NCBI GenBank assembly: GCA_002311635.1
Contig: DBZJ01000055.1
Span: 1 to 17,257 of the forward strand
Length of the DNA: 17,257 nucleotides
Reading direction: 5' to 3'
Source: Syntrophaceae bacterium UBA1163
GTDB taxonomy: Bacteria; Desulfobacterota; BSN033; UBA1163
Part shown: in pieces, positions 1-7,969 of the stretch
How the letters are laid out: each line of letters opens with the position of its first letter
Numbering within the stretch: the first letter of the stretch is position 1
The notes under the pieces: generated by a model
Told to the model about the DNA's origin: nothing
The model's database searches: none
What the model saw: only the letters and a program-made list of their open reading frames with translations
Made by a program: the position numbers and the translations under genes

Positions 1-71
1 GCAGTCAACCTGCTGACAGGGGAAAAGAAACTTTTATCATTGAAAAAATCTTAACTTTCTATCAAGCCGTT

Positions 72-350
72 TCAATAAGTCGGGAAAACTGGGGTAAAGT
101 TATCAAAATTCTTTGAGTCCAGCCGATCCCGAAACCAGGAAACTTGATCATTATTGTAAACTGTGGTAATATAAGACGGATTGAAATCGAACAATTCCCC
201 AAATCGTTGATAGACATTCAAGGATGGTTTTTTATGACCCAATTCGATCTGGATAAGATAGGGTTTTGAAATGTTTAAGTTTTTAGCCATGTCATCCTGG
301 CTTATATTTCGTCCAGTTCTGAACTCTCTAATGAGTCTGGATACTCTCAT
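72..350 (-). CDS. Small XRE-family helix-turn-helix regulator
   Basis: A 92-residue protein. Residues 5-58 fit a Cro/C1 (XRE) helix-turn-helix: a first helix with LIREFRTGRNIS, then the Q-D-D-M-A recognition scaffold, then the S-K-P-Y-L-I-Q-I-E segment followed by G-H-K-K-P-S, which matches the usual Q..IS..YIS.IE.G...PS pattern. The remaining 30 residues match nothing I know. No export signal or membrane segment is visible. The ATG at 348-350 is preceded by a weak GAGAG ribosome site. The gene is divergent from mobA with 77 bp between the start codons, so it could act on that shared region, but no operator is evident. It probably acts as a DNA-binding repressor or activator; its target is unknown. 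Confidence 0.75.
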   Translation of the reverse strand: MRVSRLIREFRTGRNISQDDMAKNLNISKPYLIQIELGHKKPSLNVYQRFGELFDFNPSYITTVYNNDQVSWFRDRLDSKNFDNFTPVFPTY

Positions 351-427
351 AAGCTCTCAATGGGTGGAAAAGGGTCGCGAAGGCAGAGAATTGAAAGTTA
401 ACATAATATATCTTATCAGACACACCC

Positions 428-1042
428 TTGATACCTAAATATTCAGCCTCCGGAATCATACTATCCGGCGGCAAAAGCATTCGGATGGGACAAAACAAAG
501 CCCTCATCGAAATTGAGGGAGTCCCTATCATCAACCGGATTTACGACTTATTTAAAGAATTGTTTGAGGAAGTCATTATTGTCACCAACCACGCGGCTTC
601 TTTCAAAAACTTCCGCTCAAAGATTTTACAGGATCTAATCCCCGATAGAGGGGCGCTAGGAGGTTTATATACCGGAATTTACTTCTCTTCTTTTCAGTAT
701 TCATTTTGTGTTGCTTGTGACATGCCCTTCATAAACAAATCGTTAGTTCAGTATTTGTTTGAGAATATCCGGGGGCACGATGCCGATGTCATTGTCCCGC
801 GGACAAAAGACGGATTGCAGCCTTTGCATGCCATCTATTCAAAAAACTGTTTAGCTCCGATAAAAAGAATCATTCAAGAAGGAAGTTACAGGATAATCGA
901 TTTTTATAAAATGGTTGGAGTAAAAATCGTCGACGAGAAGGACTTCCTTTTCATGGATCCGTGTAGACAGTCATTTGTTAATGTGAACACGCCGGAAGAA
1001 TTAGTTTCCGTTACAAGCCGGAAGAAATTAGGGCTCAAATGA
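428..1042 (+). CDS. mobA: Molybdenum cofactor guanylyltransferase MobA
   Basis: The enzyme transfers GMP from GTP to Mo-molybdopterin, giving the bis-MGD cofactor used by formate dehydrogenases, nitrate reductases and related enzymes. The 204-residue protein has the nucleotide-binding loop L-S-G-G-K-S-I-R-M-G-Q-N-K at about 12-24, the R-G-A-L-G-G segment at 74-79, the metal-binding C-D-M-P-F at 97-101, the D-G-L-Q-P-L-H-A segment, and a C-terminal V-N-V-N-T-P-E-E-L that matches the family N-x-N-T-P motif. The start is TTG at 428: an in-frame TAA lies at 404-406 and there is no ATG before the nucleotide loop. No strong ribosome site precedes it. Its stop overlaps the next start as ATGA, so the two genes are probably translationally coupled. 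MocA-type cytidylyltransferases share the fold, but length and motifs favour MobA. Confidence 0.88.
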   Translation: MIPKYSASGIILSGGKSIRMGQNKALIEIEGVPIINRIYDLFKELFEEVIIVTNHAASFKNFRSKILQDLIPDRGALGGLYTGIYFSSFQYSFCVACDMPFINKSLVQYLFENIRGHDADVIVPRTKDGLQPLHAIYSKNCLAPIKRIIQEGSYRIIDFYKMVGVKIVDEKDFLFMDPCRQSFVNVNTPEELVSVTSRKKLGLK

Positions 1043-2943
1043 AGGCAAAAATAGTTCTGGGCTTCATTTTCATAGGATTTGTCTGCGGTGTGCTTTTCGT
1101 TCCAGAGAGCCGTTGCAAAAACACGGGGGATGATGAGCAACTAACATGGGTAGGAATCGGAGCCTTTAAGGACGGGTTTTATGATATCGCAGAAAAACAA
1201 TTCATGAGTTTTGTAAATACCTACCCCAAACACCATAAGGTTTTTGACATTTATTATCTTCTGGGTAGGACGCTGTTCATCAAGGGAAAGTTGAAAGAAG
1301 CCAAGAAGGCCTTTTCAAAAATCATCAACGAAGGTAGTCATTTCGAAAATATGGATTATGCTCTTCTCGGAATGGCAGAGGTGGAGATGAGGTTAGGCAA
1401 CCAGGGAGAGGCGATGAAGATGCTCCTCTCGCTCATTCAAAAGTTTCCTAAATTCGAGCAGATCGATTACTCCTATTATCTTCTGGGGCTTCTTCAACTC
1501 GGATCGAATCAGTTGACTGCGGCAGAGTCAACCTTCAAGAAGGTTTCTCAATACTCCAAGAACAATCAATTAATTCGCTCTTCCCTCTTCTGGTTAGGCA
1601 TCTTATCCTTTAGGCAGAAACAATATGAAACGGCATCTGGTTATTTTCAGACCTTGTGGGAAAACCCCGAATCTATTCCCCCAGGGTACTTGAAATATGC
1701 CTTGTTCTGGCTTGGCGAGTCACAACTAAAATTGGGCAGGATTGATGAAGCTGAACACTGCTATCACACATTTTGTGATCGATTTAAGAACGATCCGCTC
1801 GTCCCAGAGGCCTACTGGAGGACGGGTTTTTGCGAATACCATTTGGGCAATTTCAAAAATTCCGTAGAAACGTTCCTATCATTCAACAATCAATTCAAGG
1901 ATTCTCCCCTTCTCCCTTATAGCCACTACTTGCTTGGGAAAATGTTCCTGATGAACGCCGATCATCTCTCGTCCATAAAAGAGTTGAATTTAATTCTTAA
2001 TCCTTCACAAGAAAATAGCTGGGGAGGCGTGTCGCTTCTCGCCCTTTATTGGAATTATGTCCAACTGGGTGACCTAGAGGGGGCTAATCGAATTTTCCAG
2101 CGACTGCAAAAATTAAACCATTTTGAAGATGAGAAAATATTTATTCAATGGTTGAACGCCGAAATGCTTTATACCGGAGGGGAAATATTGGAATCCCTTC
2201 CCTATTATTTCAACATCCTCAATACCCGGTTCAGAGAAAAGGCGCTCTTCCAGATAGGAAAAGGATATTTTTTTGAAAATAAATTCAGAGAGGCCGTTAC
2301 CAATTTAGATATCTTGCTCCTTGAATTCCCGAACTCTAAGTATCTTGAAGAGGGTTTATTTTTTAAAGGAGAATGCCTCGTCCGATTAGGGAATCTGGAT
2401 CAAGCTTTGGAGGCCTACAGCCTTATCCTTCGACAAAACGGGAATAATTTATGGCACCTTTTTGCTTTTACCCAGATCGGGTGCATCTATGCATTTCAGA
2501 ACGAACAGGACAAAGCTGAAAACGCCTTTAAGAAAGTGATGGAGAATTTCCCCAATCATCCTCTGTTTTACATGGCCGCACTCCAGCTGGGAAACCTGGC
2601 CTGCAGCAGAAACAATTTTGTTGAAGCGCTCCGTTATTACTCCATCGTTCTAAAGGGAAATATTTTGGAATTGTTCGGTGAGGCTTACTTCGGTTTGGGT
2701 GAAATATCTTATCAGCAAGGGAAATATGAGAAAGCTCTTAGCAATTTTGAGGCGGCGATGCAATATTTGAAGGAAACCTCCTCATGGTTCTTTCTGACCC
2801 ATTTAGAGATTGGAAACTTAAAAAGACGAGGTGGAAAATATCAGGAGGCGAAAAAGTCATACCAGATCATTCTCGACCAGTCGAAAGATGAAGACGTGAA
2901 GAAAGCTGCAATGGAATTATTAAATCGGATGGACTCGAGATGA
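1039..2943 (+). CDS. Exported tetratricopeptide-repeat protein
   Basis: A 634-residue protein with a hydrophobic N-terminal segment (about residues 4-21, flanked by lysines), most likely a signal peptide or membrane anchor. A cysteine within that segment is not in a good lipobox. The rest, from about residue 34, is a near-continuous array of roughly fifteen TPR or Sel1-like helical repeats, with recurrent A/Y-L-L-G, G-x-x-x-E-A and A-x-x-x-F-x-x-V patterns. Several units resemble the BamD/YbgF type found in envelope proteins. Such arrays are protein-binding scaffolds, so a periplasmic assembly or scaffold role is plausible, but the partner is unknown. The ATG overlaps the mobA stop (ATGA), so the two genes are coupled, although no functional link to molybdenum cofactor synthesis is visible. 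Confidence 0.8.
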   Translation: MKAKIVLGFIFIGFVCGVLFVPESRCKNTGDDEQLTWVGIGAFKDGFYDIAEKQFMSFVNTYPKHHKVFDIYYLLGRTLFIKGKLKEAKKAFSKIINEGSHFENMDYALLGMAEVEMRLGNQGEAMKMLLSLIQKFPKFEQIDYSYYLLGLLQLGSNQLTAAESTFKKVSQYSKNNQLIRSSLFWLGILSFRQKQYETASGYFQTLWENPESIPPGYLKYALFWLGESQLKLGRIDEAEHCYHTFCDRFKNDPLVPEAYWRTGFCEYHLGNFKNSVETFLSFNNQFKDSPLLPYSHYLLGKMFLMNADHLSSIKELNLILNPSQENSWGGVSLLALYWNYVQLGDLEGANRIFQRLQKLNHFEDEKIFIQWLNAEMLYTGGEILESLPYYFNILNTRFREKALFQIGKGYFFENKFREAVTNLDILLLEFPNSKYLEEGLFFKGECLVRLGNLDQALEAYSLILRQNGNNLWHLFAFTQIGCIYAFQNEQDKAENAFKKVMENFPNHPLFYMAALQLGNLACSRNNFVEALRYYSIVLKGNILELFGEAYFGLGEISYQQGKYEKALSNFEAAMQYLKETSSWFFLTHLEIGNLKRRGGKYQEAKKSYQIILDQSKDEDVKKAAMELLNRMDSR

Positions 2944-3024
2944 GGTCTGAGCATACAGAAAACCTAGCTTTTCGGCCTACAGGCACGGTAATGAGCCCGT
3001 TTCGTTTAGGACAATGAGCTTTGG

Positions 3025-3065
3025 ACAACGTACTACGAATGGTTCGTTGTTCAGCATTCGTTGTT
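3025..3065. repeat. Overlapping inverted and direct repeats before rimI
   Basis: ACGAATG (3035-3041) is a perfect inverted match to CATTCGT (3055-3061) with a 13-nt loop. TTCGTTGTT occurs twice as a direct repeat (3043-3051 and 3057-3065, a 14-bp period). ACAACG (3025-3030) can pair with either copy of CGTTGT. The segment lies in the gap between the TPR gene and the conserved part of rimI. It could be a leader structure or a regulator site. I cannot assign a role. Confidence 0.5.
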
Positions 3066-3127
3066 TATTTTCTCGGTCAAACGATCTTCCCAACCGTGAC
3101 CTAACCCGGAAGCTCGCCAGAATTTCG

Positions 3128-3586
3128 TTGGAATCGGAGAAGGTTACCATTCAAAAGATGGAGGCCAAAGACCTGGAGGAGGTCCTCTTCATAGAGAGTT
3201 CCGACTCTCTTACCCCTTGGTCGAGAGATATGTTCGTCGAGGAAATGCGGAATCCCTTGGGGTACTGCTATGTGATGAGGAGAAAGGACGAATCCAAACA
3301 TCCCGTGATCGGTTTTATGTGTTTTCGGAATATTGGAGAAGAATCTGAGCTTCTCAAGATCTCTGTGCATCCTGCTTACAGACATTTGGGCCTCGGAAAA
3401 GAATTGATGAAATTTTATATTGACTTTAGCCGTGAGAGAGGAATCACCACTTTCTATCTTGAGGTCCATTCATCCAATCAACCAGCGATCCATCTCTATC
3501 GCTTGTTTTCTTACCAATCATCGGGGATGAGAAAAAAATTCTACCAAGGGAAATGGGACGCTCTCCTGATGACAAAAAAAGCTTAA
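3128..3586 (+). CDS. rimI: Ribosomal protein alanine N-acetyltransferase RimI
   Basis: A GNAT-family acetyltransferase that in characterised species acetylates the N-terminal alanine of ribosomal protein bS18. Counting from the TTG at 3128 it has 152 residues, close to the family norm. It shows the acetyl-CoA loop H-P-A-Y-R-H-L-G-L-G-K at about 81-91 and the RimI hallmark L-E-V-H-S-S-N-Q-P-A-I-H-L-Y at about 111-124. The frame stays open up to an ATG at 3014, but those extra 38 residues are unlike any RimI, and they cover a repeat-rich stretch with a poorly spaced ribosome site, so I chose the shorter form. The true start may be anywhere from 3014 to 3158. pyrK starts 6 bp after the stop, so the two are probably cotranscribed. 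The exact substrate is uncertain, as for most GNAT enzymes. Confidence 0.82.
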   Translation: MESEKVTIQKMEAKDLEEVLFIESSDSLTPWSRDMFVEEMRNPLGYCYVMRRKDESKHPVIGFMCFRNIGEESELLKISVHPAYRHLGLGKELMKFYIDFSRERGITTFYLEVHSSNQPAIHLYRLFSYQSSGMRKKFYQGKWDALLMTKKA

Positions 3587-3592
3587 ACTATT

Positions 3593-4408
3593 ATGCCCCT
3601 TCAGACAGACGGAACGGTTACCGAAAATAGAAGAATCAAATCTCTCTATTTTGCCTTAGGGATTTATTGCCCTTCGATTGCCGACCGGATCAAGCCTGGC
3701 CAATTCGTAATGCTTAAGGTTTCTGATGATAACTCTCCTCTTTTGAGACGCCCCTTTAGTGTTTATAAAAGCTACCCGGAAGCTCATCCAGAAAAGAGAA
3801 AAAGAGGTCATCTGTTCATCCTGTACAAAGAAGTAGGAAAAGGGACTCGAAAGATGACGAGCTTGAGAAAAGGACAGAAGGTGGATCTTATCGGGCCTTT
3901 AGGAAACGGCTTTACCCCCCCTCCCCTCCCTTCTTCCGCAAGCAGTATTTTGATAGGAGGGGGAATGGGTATTGTTTCACTTTATCCCTTAGTCGAAGCA
4001 TTCGACACGGGAGGATTATTTGTTTTTATCGGGGGGAAGGCGGAAGACGATGTTATGTGTGTAGAGGATTTTAGAAAATTCAGCTCAGATATTTTTATCG
4101 CGACAGAAGATGGGAGTCTGGGTTTTCAAGGAACGGTCGTTGACCTTTTTTTATCTCAAAAGAAGAGATTCAAAGGTGAGGGAAAATACTATCTCTATGC
4201 CTGCGGTCCAGTCGCGATGTTGAAAGCGGTAGCCGGGGTTGTAGAAATCAAAAAATTTGTAAGCCAGGCTTCTCTCGAGGCAAGAATGGGATGCGGCTTC
4301 GGAGCTTGTTGGGGATGTGTCGTCAAAACGAACCATCCTAAAACACCGTATCAACGGGTCTGTGAAAATGGCCCTGTTTTCCCTTTAGAGAATATCGCCT
4401 GGGAATAA
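3593..4408 (+). CDS. pyrK: Dihydroorotate dehydrogenase electron transfer subunit PyrK
   Basis: This is the FAD and [2Fe-2S] subunit that passes electrons between the class 1B dihydroorotate dehydrogenase PyrD and NAD+ in pyrimidine synthesis. In its 271 residues: a ferredoxin-reductase-type FAD site R-R-P-F-S-V at 52-57, a nucleotide-binding G-G-G-M-G-I at 122-127, C-G-P at 204-206, and a C-terminal iron-sulfur cluster with Cys234, Cys239, Cys242 and Cys257 in the PyrK spacing C-x4-C-x2-C-x14-C. All four cysteines are present, so the cluster should form. The partner pyrD begins 10 bp downstream, and rimI ends 6 bp upstream. Other ferredoxin-NADP reductase-like proteins share the fold, but the four-cysteine tail and the pyrD neighbour make PyrK the clear choice. 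Confidence 0.93.
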   Translation: MPLQTDGTVTENRRIKSLYFALGIYCPSIADRIKPGQFVMLKVSDDNSPLLRRPFSVYKSYPEAHPEKRKRGHLFILYKEVGKGTRKMTSLRKGQKVDLIGPLGNGFTPPPLPSSASSILIGGGMGIVSLYPLVEAFDTGGLFVFIGGKAEDDVMCVEDFRKFSSDIFIATEDGSLGFQGTVVDLFLSQKKRFKGEGKYYLYACGPVAMLKAVAGVVEIKKFVSQASLEARMGCGFGACWGCVVKTNHPKTPYQRVCENGPVFPLENIAWE

Positions 4409-4418
4409 GAGCGGTTCT

Positions 4419-5333
4419 GTGCAAAATTTCGATCTTACTGTCAAAATTGGGAAGATAGTGCTCCAGAACCCGGTGATCGTCTCCTCAGGGACATTTGGGT
4501 TTGGTGGGGAATTTGAAGATTTTTTCGACCTGAATCACCTGGGCGCAATCATCCCTAAAGGCATCTCATTGGAACCCAGAAAGGGGAATCCCCCGCCTCG
4601 AATTTTTGAGACGGAAGGCGGGATCCTTAATTCCATCGGCCTTCAGAACCCTGGTTATAAAGAGTTTATCCAGAAGAAATTACCCTATTACAAAGGTTTA
4701 AAAACGCATCTTATTATCAACTTTTTTGGGAATACGGAAAGGGAGTATATTGAATTGGCAAGACGTTTTGAGAGCCTTCCGGGCATCTCCGGCCTTGAAA
4801 TGAATATCTCCTGCCCCAATATCAAGAGGTGTGGGATTGCTTTTGGCACCGATCCAAGGATGGCTTACCGCCTTGTTCGAGCAGTAAGAAAAGCGACCAC
4901 ATTGACTCTGATTGCAAAATTATCACCCAATGTTACCGATATCGCTTTAATGGCTAAAAGCGTGGAGGAAGGAGGGGCAGATGCGGTCTCCCTTGTGAAT
5001 ACCTTCCGGGCTATGGCCGTTAATATCCATACCAAGAGACCGGAATTGGGGAACGTTATTGGAGGCCTCTCAGGCCCAGCCATTAAGCCCATTGCCGTGA
5101 GAATGGTCTGGGAGGTCAGTCAGGCTATTAGCCTCCCTGTGATAGGCATGGGGGGCATCATGAATGCCGAGGATGCGATCGAATTCATTCTGGTGGGAGC
5201 TTCCGCGATTCAAATTGGAACGGCCAATTTAATTAATCCAAGAACCGGCATAGAAGTCATTCAGGGGATAAGGAAATACCTTGCTCAAAACAAAATAAAC
5301 CGAATCCAGAAATTGGTTGGCGCCTTTGGATGA
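4419..5333 (+). CDS. pyrD: Dihydroorotate dehydrogenase, class 1B catalytic subunit
   Basis: An FMN-dependent TIM-barrel enzyme that oxidises dihydroorotate to orotate, the fourth step of UMP synthesis. It is cytoplasmic and works with PyrK. The 304-residue protein has N-P-V-I-V-S-S-G-T-F-G-F-G near residues 17-29, N-S-I-G-L-Q-N-P-G at 71-79, the catalytic-cysteine motif N-I-S-C-P-N at 129-134 (Cys132; class 2 enzymes have serine here), I-A-K-L-S-P-N at 165-171, and the FMN phosphate-binding segments G-G-L-S-G-P-A and G-M-G-G-I. The cysteine and the adjacent pyrK identify class 1B. It starts with GTG at 4419. The gene converges on pilQ across a hairpin-rich 77-bp gap. Confidence 0.94.
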   Translation: MQNFDLTVKIGKIVLQNPVIVSSGTFGFGGEFEDFFDLNHLGAIIPKGISLEPRKGNPPPRIFETEGGILNSIGLQNPGYKEFIQKKLPYYKGLKTHLIINFFGNTEREYIELARRFESLPGISGLEMNISCPNIKRCGIAFGTDPRMAYRLVRAVRKATTLTLIAKLSPNVTDIALMAKSVEEGGADAVSLVNTFRAMAVNIHTKRPELGNVIGGLSGPAIKPIAVRMVWEVSQAISLPVIGMGGIMNAEDAIEFILVGASAIQIGTANLINPRTGIEVIQGIRKYLAQNKINRIQKLVGAFG

Positions 5334-5428
5334 AAGATGCCCCCTGGGTTCATCTCCTGGGAGAAATACCAGGGGGCTCTTCCCGATGAGGGATGTCGGG
5401 AATGGACCTGTCAAACTTCATCTTTCAT
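5330..5428. terminator. Nested inverted repeats between convergent pyrD and pilQ
   Basis: Three perfect inverted repeats nest here. GCCCCCTGG (5339-5347) pairs with CCAGGGGGC (5369-5377), and its loop contains a second hairpin, TCTCC-TG-GGAGA. TTCCCGA (5380-5386) pairs with TCGGGAA (5396-5402). Enclosing both, ATGAAAGATG (5330-5339) pairs with CATCTTTCAT (5419-5428), which uses the last codons of both genes. There is no long T run on either side, so this is not a textbook intrinsic terminator. Its position between two converging genes makes a bidirectional termination or transcript-end stabilising role likely. Confidence 0.6.
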
Positions 5429-7969
5429 GACTTTGGGCGAGATAAAGATCAATAAATCTTGCCTGTTATCTTGCTTGTTTTCGGTTTTAAATAGCCAGCC
5501 GAGTAAAGGAATCTTGTTGAAAAGAGGAACTCCTTCATTCTGAACTTCTTTGTCACTCGTATAGATTCCTGCAATGGCAGCGACCCCGCCGTCTCTGATC
5601 AGGACTTCGGAGATTGCCTCTTTCTTATCAATGCTGGGCGTCCCCTGGACCACGACGGCATTGCTTGGGGCATCCTTCTTCACCTTGATAATCAATTTGA
5701 TCGTCCCATCGTTTGTCACATGGGGGGTTACGGTGAGCTTGAGATCGGCGTCAATAAAGTTGGTCGAAACGGTTCCTTCTGTTGTCAATACCAGATAAGG
5801 AAACCTGATCCCCTGTTCGATCGACGCCTCTTTATTATCAAGAGTGGCGATCTTGGGACTTGAAATAATCTTAACGTCTCCTTTGAATTCATGGGCCGAG
5901 AGAGTGACATCCAATTCCTGTATCGTTCCCCGGCTGAAAACAGCTGAGAGAAGACCCGCCGTCCCGGCCCCTCCAGCCCCTAAGCCTGTTCTTGGATTGG
6001 CGGCAAGATTGACCACCTCATTGACAACACTCCCGAGAGCATTCGTCGTGCTCGAGCTCGTGCTCGTACCCGAACTCGTGACCGTAGTCGTAGCAACTCC
6101 TCCGCCTCCCAACTTAGCCTTTTTCCCTCCGATCAAAAAACCCCATTGCACGCCTAATTCATTTTGGAAACTCAGGTTGGCTTCGACAATCCTCGCCTCA
6201 ATGAGCACCATGGGCGTTCTCGTATCCAGAGCTTTCACCAAGTTTTTAACGGCTGGAAGGGTTCTCGAGATATCTTTGATAATTAATGTATTGGTTCTGT
6301 CATCGACCTTGACATCCCCTCGCTCGCTCAGGATACTCTTCACCTGCGGCATGATCTCTTTCGCCGTAGCATAATTGACCGGAATGAGCTCGTTAACCAG
6401 CGGTTCCAACCTTTCTTTCGACCGTTGCTCTTCTAATCTGGCCTGGTCTTCTTTTCTCAACGCTTCCACCGGGGCAATTCGTACTACATTCCCAACCTGT
6501 CTCTTGTCGAGGTTTTTGGACTGCAAAATAATATCAAGAGCTTGATCCCAAGGCACATCGACCAATCTCATGGTAATCTTTCCAGTCACCTCATCTGCCA
6601 CGATGATGTTTAAATTGCTTACTTCAGCAATCAACCGGAGGATATTCTTGATATCCGCATCCTTGAAATCGAGAGACAGTTTTGTTCCTGCATAAGCTTT
6701 TTGTACGGCCCCTGCTTCAGAAACTTTTTTCACCTCTTCTATCTTTTTCTCCACCGGAGGTCGAGGAACGGGTTTCTCTTCGGCCTTCGTCTCCTGTTTC
6801 TTCGATTCCAGGACAGGTTTTTCTTCTTTCTTCACTTCCTCTTCTTTTTTCGATTCCGGTGCAGGTTTCACTTCCTTCGATACTTCTTCCCCCTTTTTGA
6901 TTTCCTCCTTCTTCGCCTCTTCCTTCTTAGGCTCAACCACCTCATCCTTCTTCACCTGTTGCGGTTGGGCTTCTGCTTTGGCTTCGATCTTTTTTGGCTT
7001 TTCTTTGACTGCTTGAGCTTTCGGGGGGCCAGCAGGAGACTCCTTGGCCGATTTCCCCTGGACAAAGATCTGGGGTTCAGAGGGTTGTGGAATGTTTCCA
7101 AGAGAGACAATCAACTTATCATCAATCCGATTGACTTGATAGGGAGGAAGCTGCGGTTTTTGAGAATCAAAAACCAACCTGAGTTTATCCGGGTAGTGTC
7201 CAATGCGAACTGCCTTGATCAAGGGGTTTTTGACGTTAAAGGAGCTCTTGCGCGTATCCACTCCCCATACGTCCAAAACCAGTCTTGGAGGCGAACCCAA
7301 TTTAAAGGTATCGAAGTTTCCGATTTTCCCGTCAGCTAGAATATTGAAAGTAATAAAATCCTTCTTCTCTTCGAATGCGACTTTGACCACTTTTTTAGCC
7401 TTTTTCATAGGCGGTGGGGTAGGAAGAGGCTCTTCCTTCTTCGTTTCCACAACAGGGACTTCCACCTTCGTTTCCTTTAACGCTTCTTCCTCTTTCTTAA
7501 CCTCTTTAGCCTCTTTGGCCTGCTCGCCCTTCTTCACCTTTTCCACGTCAATGATCAGATTCTTTTCTTCTTTTGAAATATTATAGTTGGTCATTTGAAG
7601 GAGACCGATTTCAATTCTTCCTTTGTCATCATATTGTGTGGTCAGTATTTCTCCGATCGTTCCGTTATCGATTTTGAGAGGGCTCTTGATTTGTCTTAAA
7701 TCGATGTCTGGGACGTCAATCGCAATCCTGAGAGGGTCGGACAACAATTTGTAAAAAGGGGAAGCGATGGGCTCAGACCCTTCAATTTGGATTTTTGTAT
7801 AATTTTCTTCTTCAACAAAGGTTATCTTCTGGATAGTAGAGACTTTGGTAACAGGGGCCGAGGTATCCGGTTTGGGTGTTTGAACCGAGGCGTTTTCCGT
7901 CGCACAACCCGTTATCAAGAACAAAAGAATAACCCCAAGAGTCGTTATTAGGATCTGAGAACGTTTCAT
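5411..7969 (-). CDS. pilQ: Type IV pilus secretin PilQ, predicted lipoprotein
   Basis: The outer-membrane secretin through which the type IV pilus leaves the cell. The 852 residues run in this order: signal sequence with lipobox L-I-T-G-C (Cys22, next residue Ala); AMIN domain 1 (about 46-145); a short Lys/Glu-rich spacer; AMIN domain 2 (about 193-292), both presumably binding peptidoglycan; a long Lys/Glu/Pro linker (about 305-425); an STN/N0 domain (about 428-500); an N1 domain (about 523-585); and the secretin core (about 586-848) with the closing signature V-P-L-F-N-K-I-P-L-L-G-W-L-F-K. A Gly/Ser/Thr-rich insert lies at 620-645. The ATG overlaps the pilP stop (ATGA) and has a strong AAGGAGGA site at 7975-7982. 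Lipidation is not the rule for PilQ. It is the last gene of pilMNOPQ. Confidence 0.95.
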   Translation of the reverse strand: MKRSQILITTLGVILLFLITGCATENASVQTPKPDTSAPVTKVSTIQKITFVEEENYTKIQIEGSEPIASPFYKLLSDPLRIAIDVPDIDLRQIKSPLKIDNGTIGEILTTQYDDKGRIEIGLLQMTNYNISKEEKNLIIDVEKVKKGEQAKEAKEVKKEEEALKETKVEVPVVETKKEEPLPTPPPMKKAKKVVKVAFEEKKDFITFNILADGKIGNFDTFKLGSPPRLVLDVWGVDTRKSSFNVKNPLIKAVRIGHYPDKLRLVFDSQKPQLPPYQVNRIDDKLIVSLGNIPQPSEPQIFVQGKSAKESPAGPPKAQAVKEKPKKIEAKAEAQPQQVKKDEVVEPKKEEAKKEEIKKGEEVSKEVKPAPESKKEEEVKKEEKPVLESKKQETKAEEKPVPRPPVEKKIEEVKKVSEAGAVQKAYAGTKLSLDFKDADIKNILRLIAEVSNLNIIVADEVTGKITMRLVDVPWDQALDIILQSKNLDKRQVGNVVRIAPVEALRKEDQARLEEQRSKERLEPLVNELIPVNYATAKEIMPQVKSILSERGDVKVDDRTNTLIIKDISRTLPAVKNLVKALDTRTPMVLIEARIVEANLSFQNELGVQWGFLIGGKKAKLGGGGVATTTVTSSGTSTSSSTTNALGSVVNEVVNLAANPRTGLGAGGAGTAGLLSAVFSRGTIQELDVTLSAHEFKGDVKIISSPKIATLDNKEASIEQGIRFPYLVLTTEGTVSTNFIDADLKLTVTPHVTNDGTIKLIIKVKKDAPSNAVVVQGTPSIDKKEAISEVLIRDGGVAAIAGIYTSDKEVQNEGVPLFNKIPLLGWLFKTENKQDNRQDLLIFISPKVMKDEV

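Noticed and set aside
1..114. Possible 3' end of an upstream plus-strand gene: frame 3 open from 3 to a TGA at 112-114, frame 1 open to a TAA at 52-54
   Set aside because: Neither short tail resembles a known protein end, the two frames compete, and frame 3 would overlap the XRE gene. Too little sequence to support a feature.
391..420. Sigma-70 promoter for mobA (TTGAAA at 391)
   Set aside because: No acceptable -10 hexamer at 16-18 bp; the transcript would also begin almost at the start codon.
5844..7586. Long plus-strand open frames opposite pilQ, including one of 212 codons
   Set aside because: They are shadows of pilQ. Its Lys/Glu-rich codons give the complementary strand few stops, and the products are low-complexity Phe/Leu/Arg strings with no ribosome sites.
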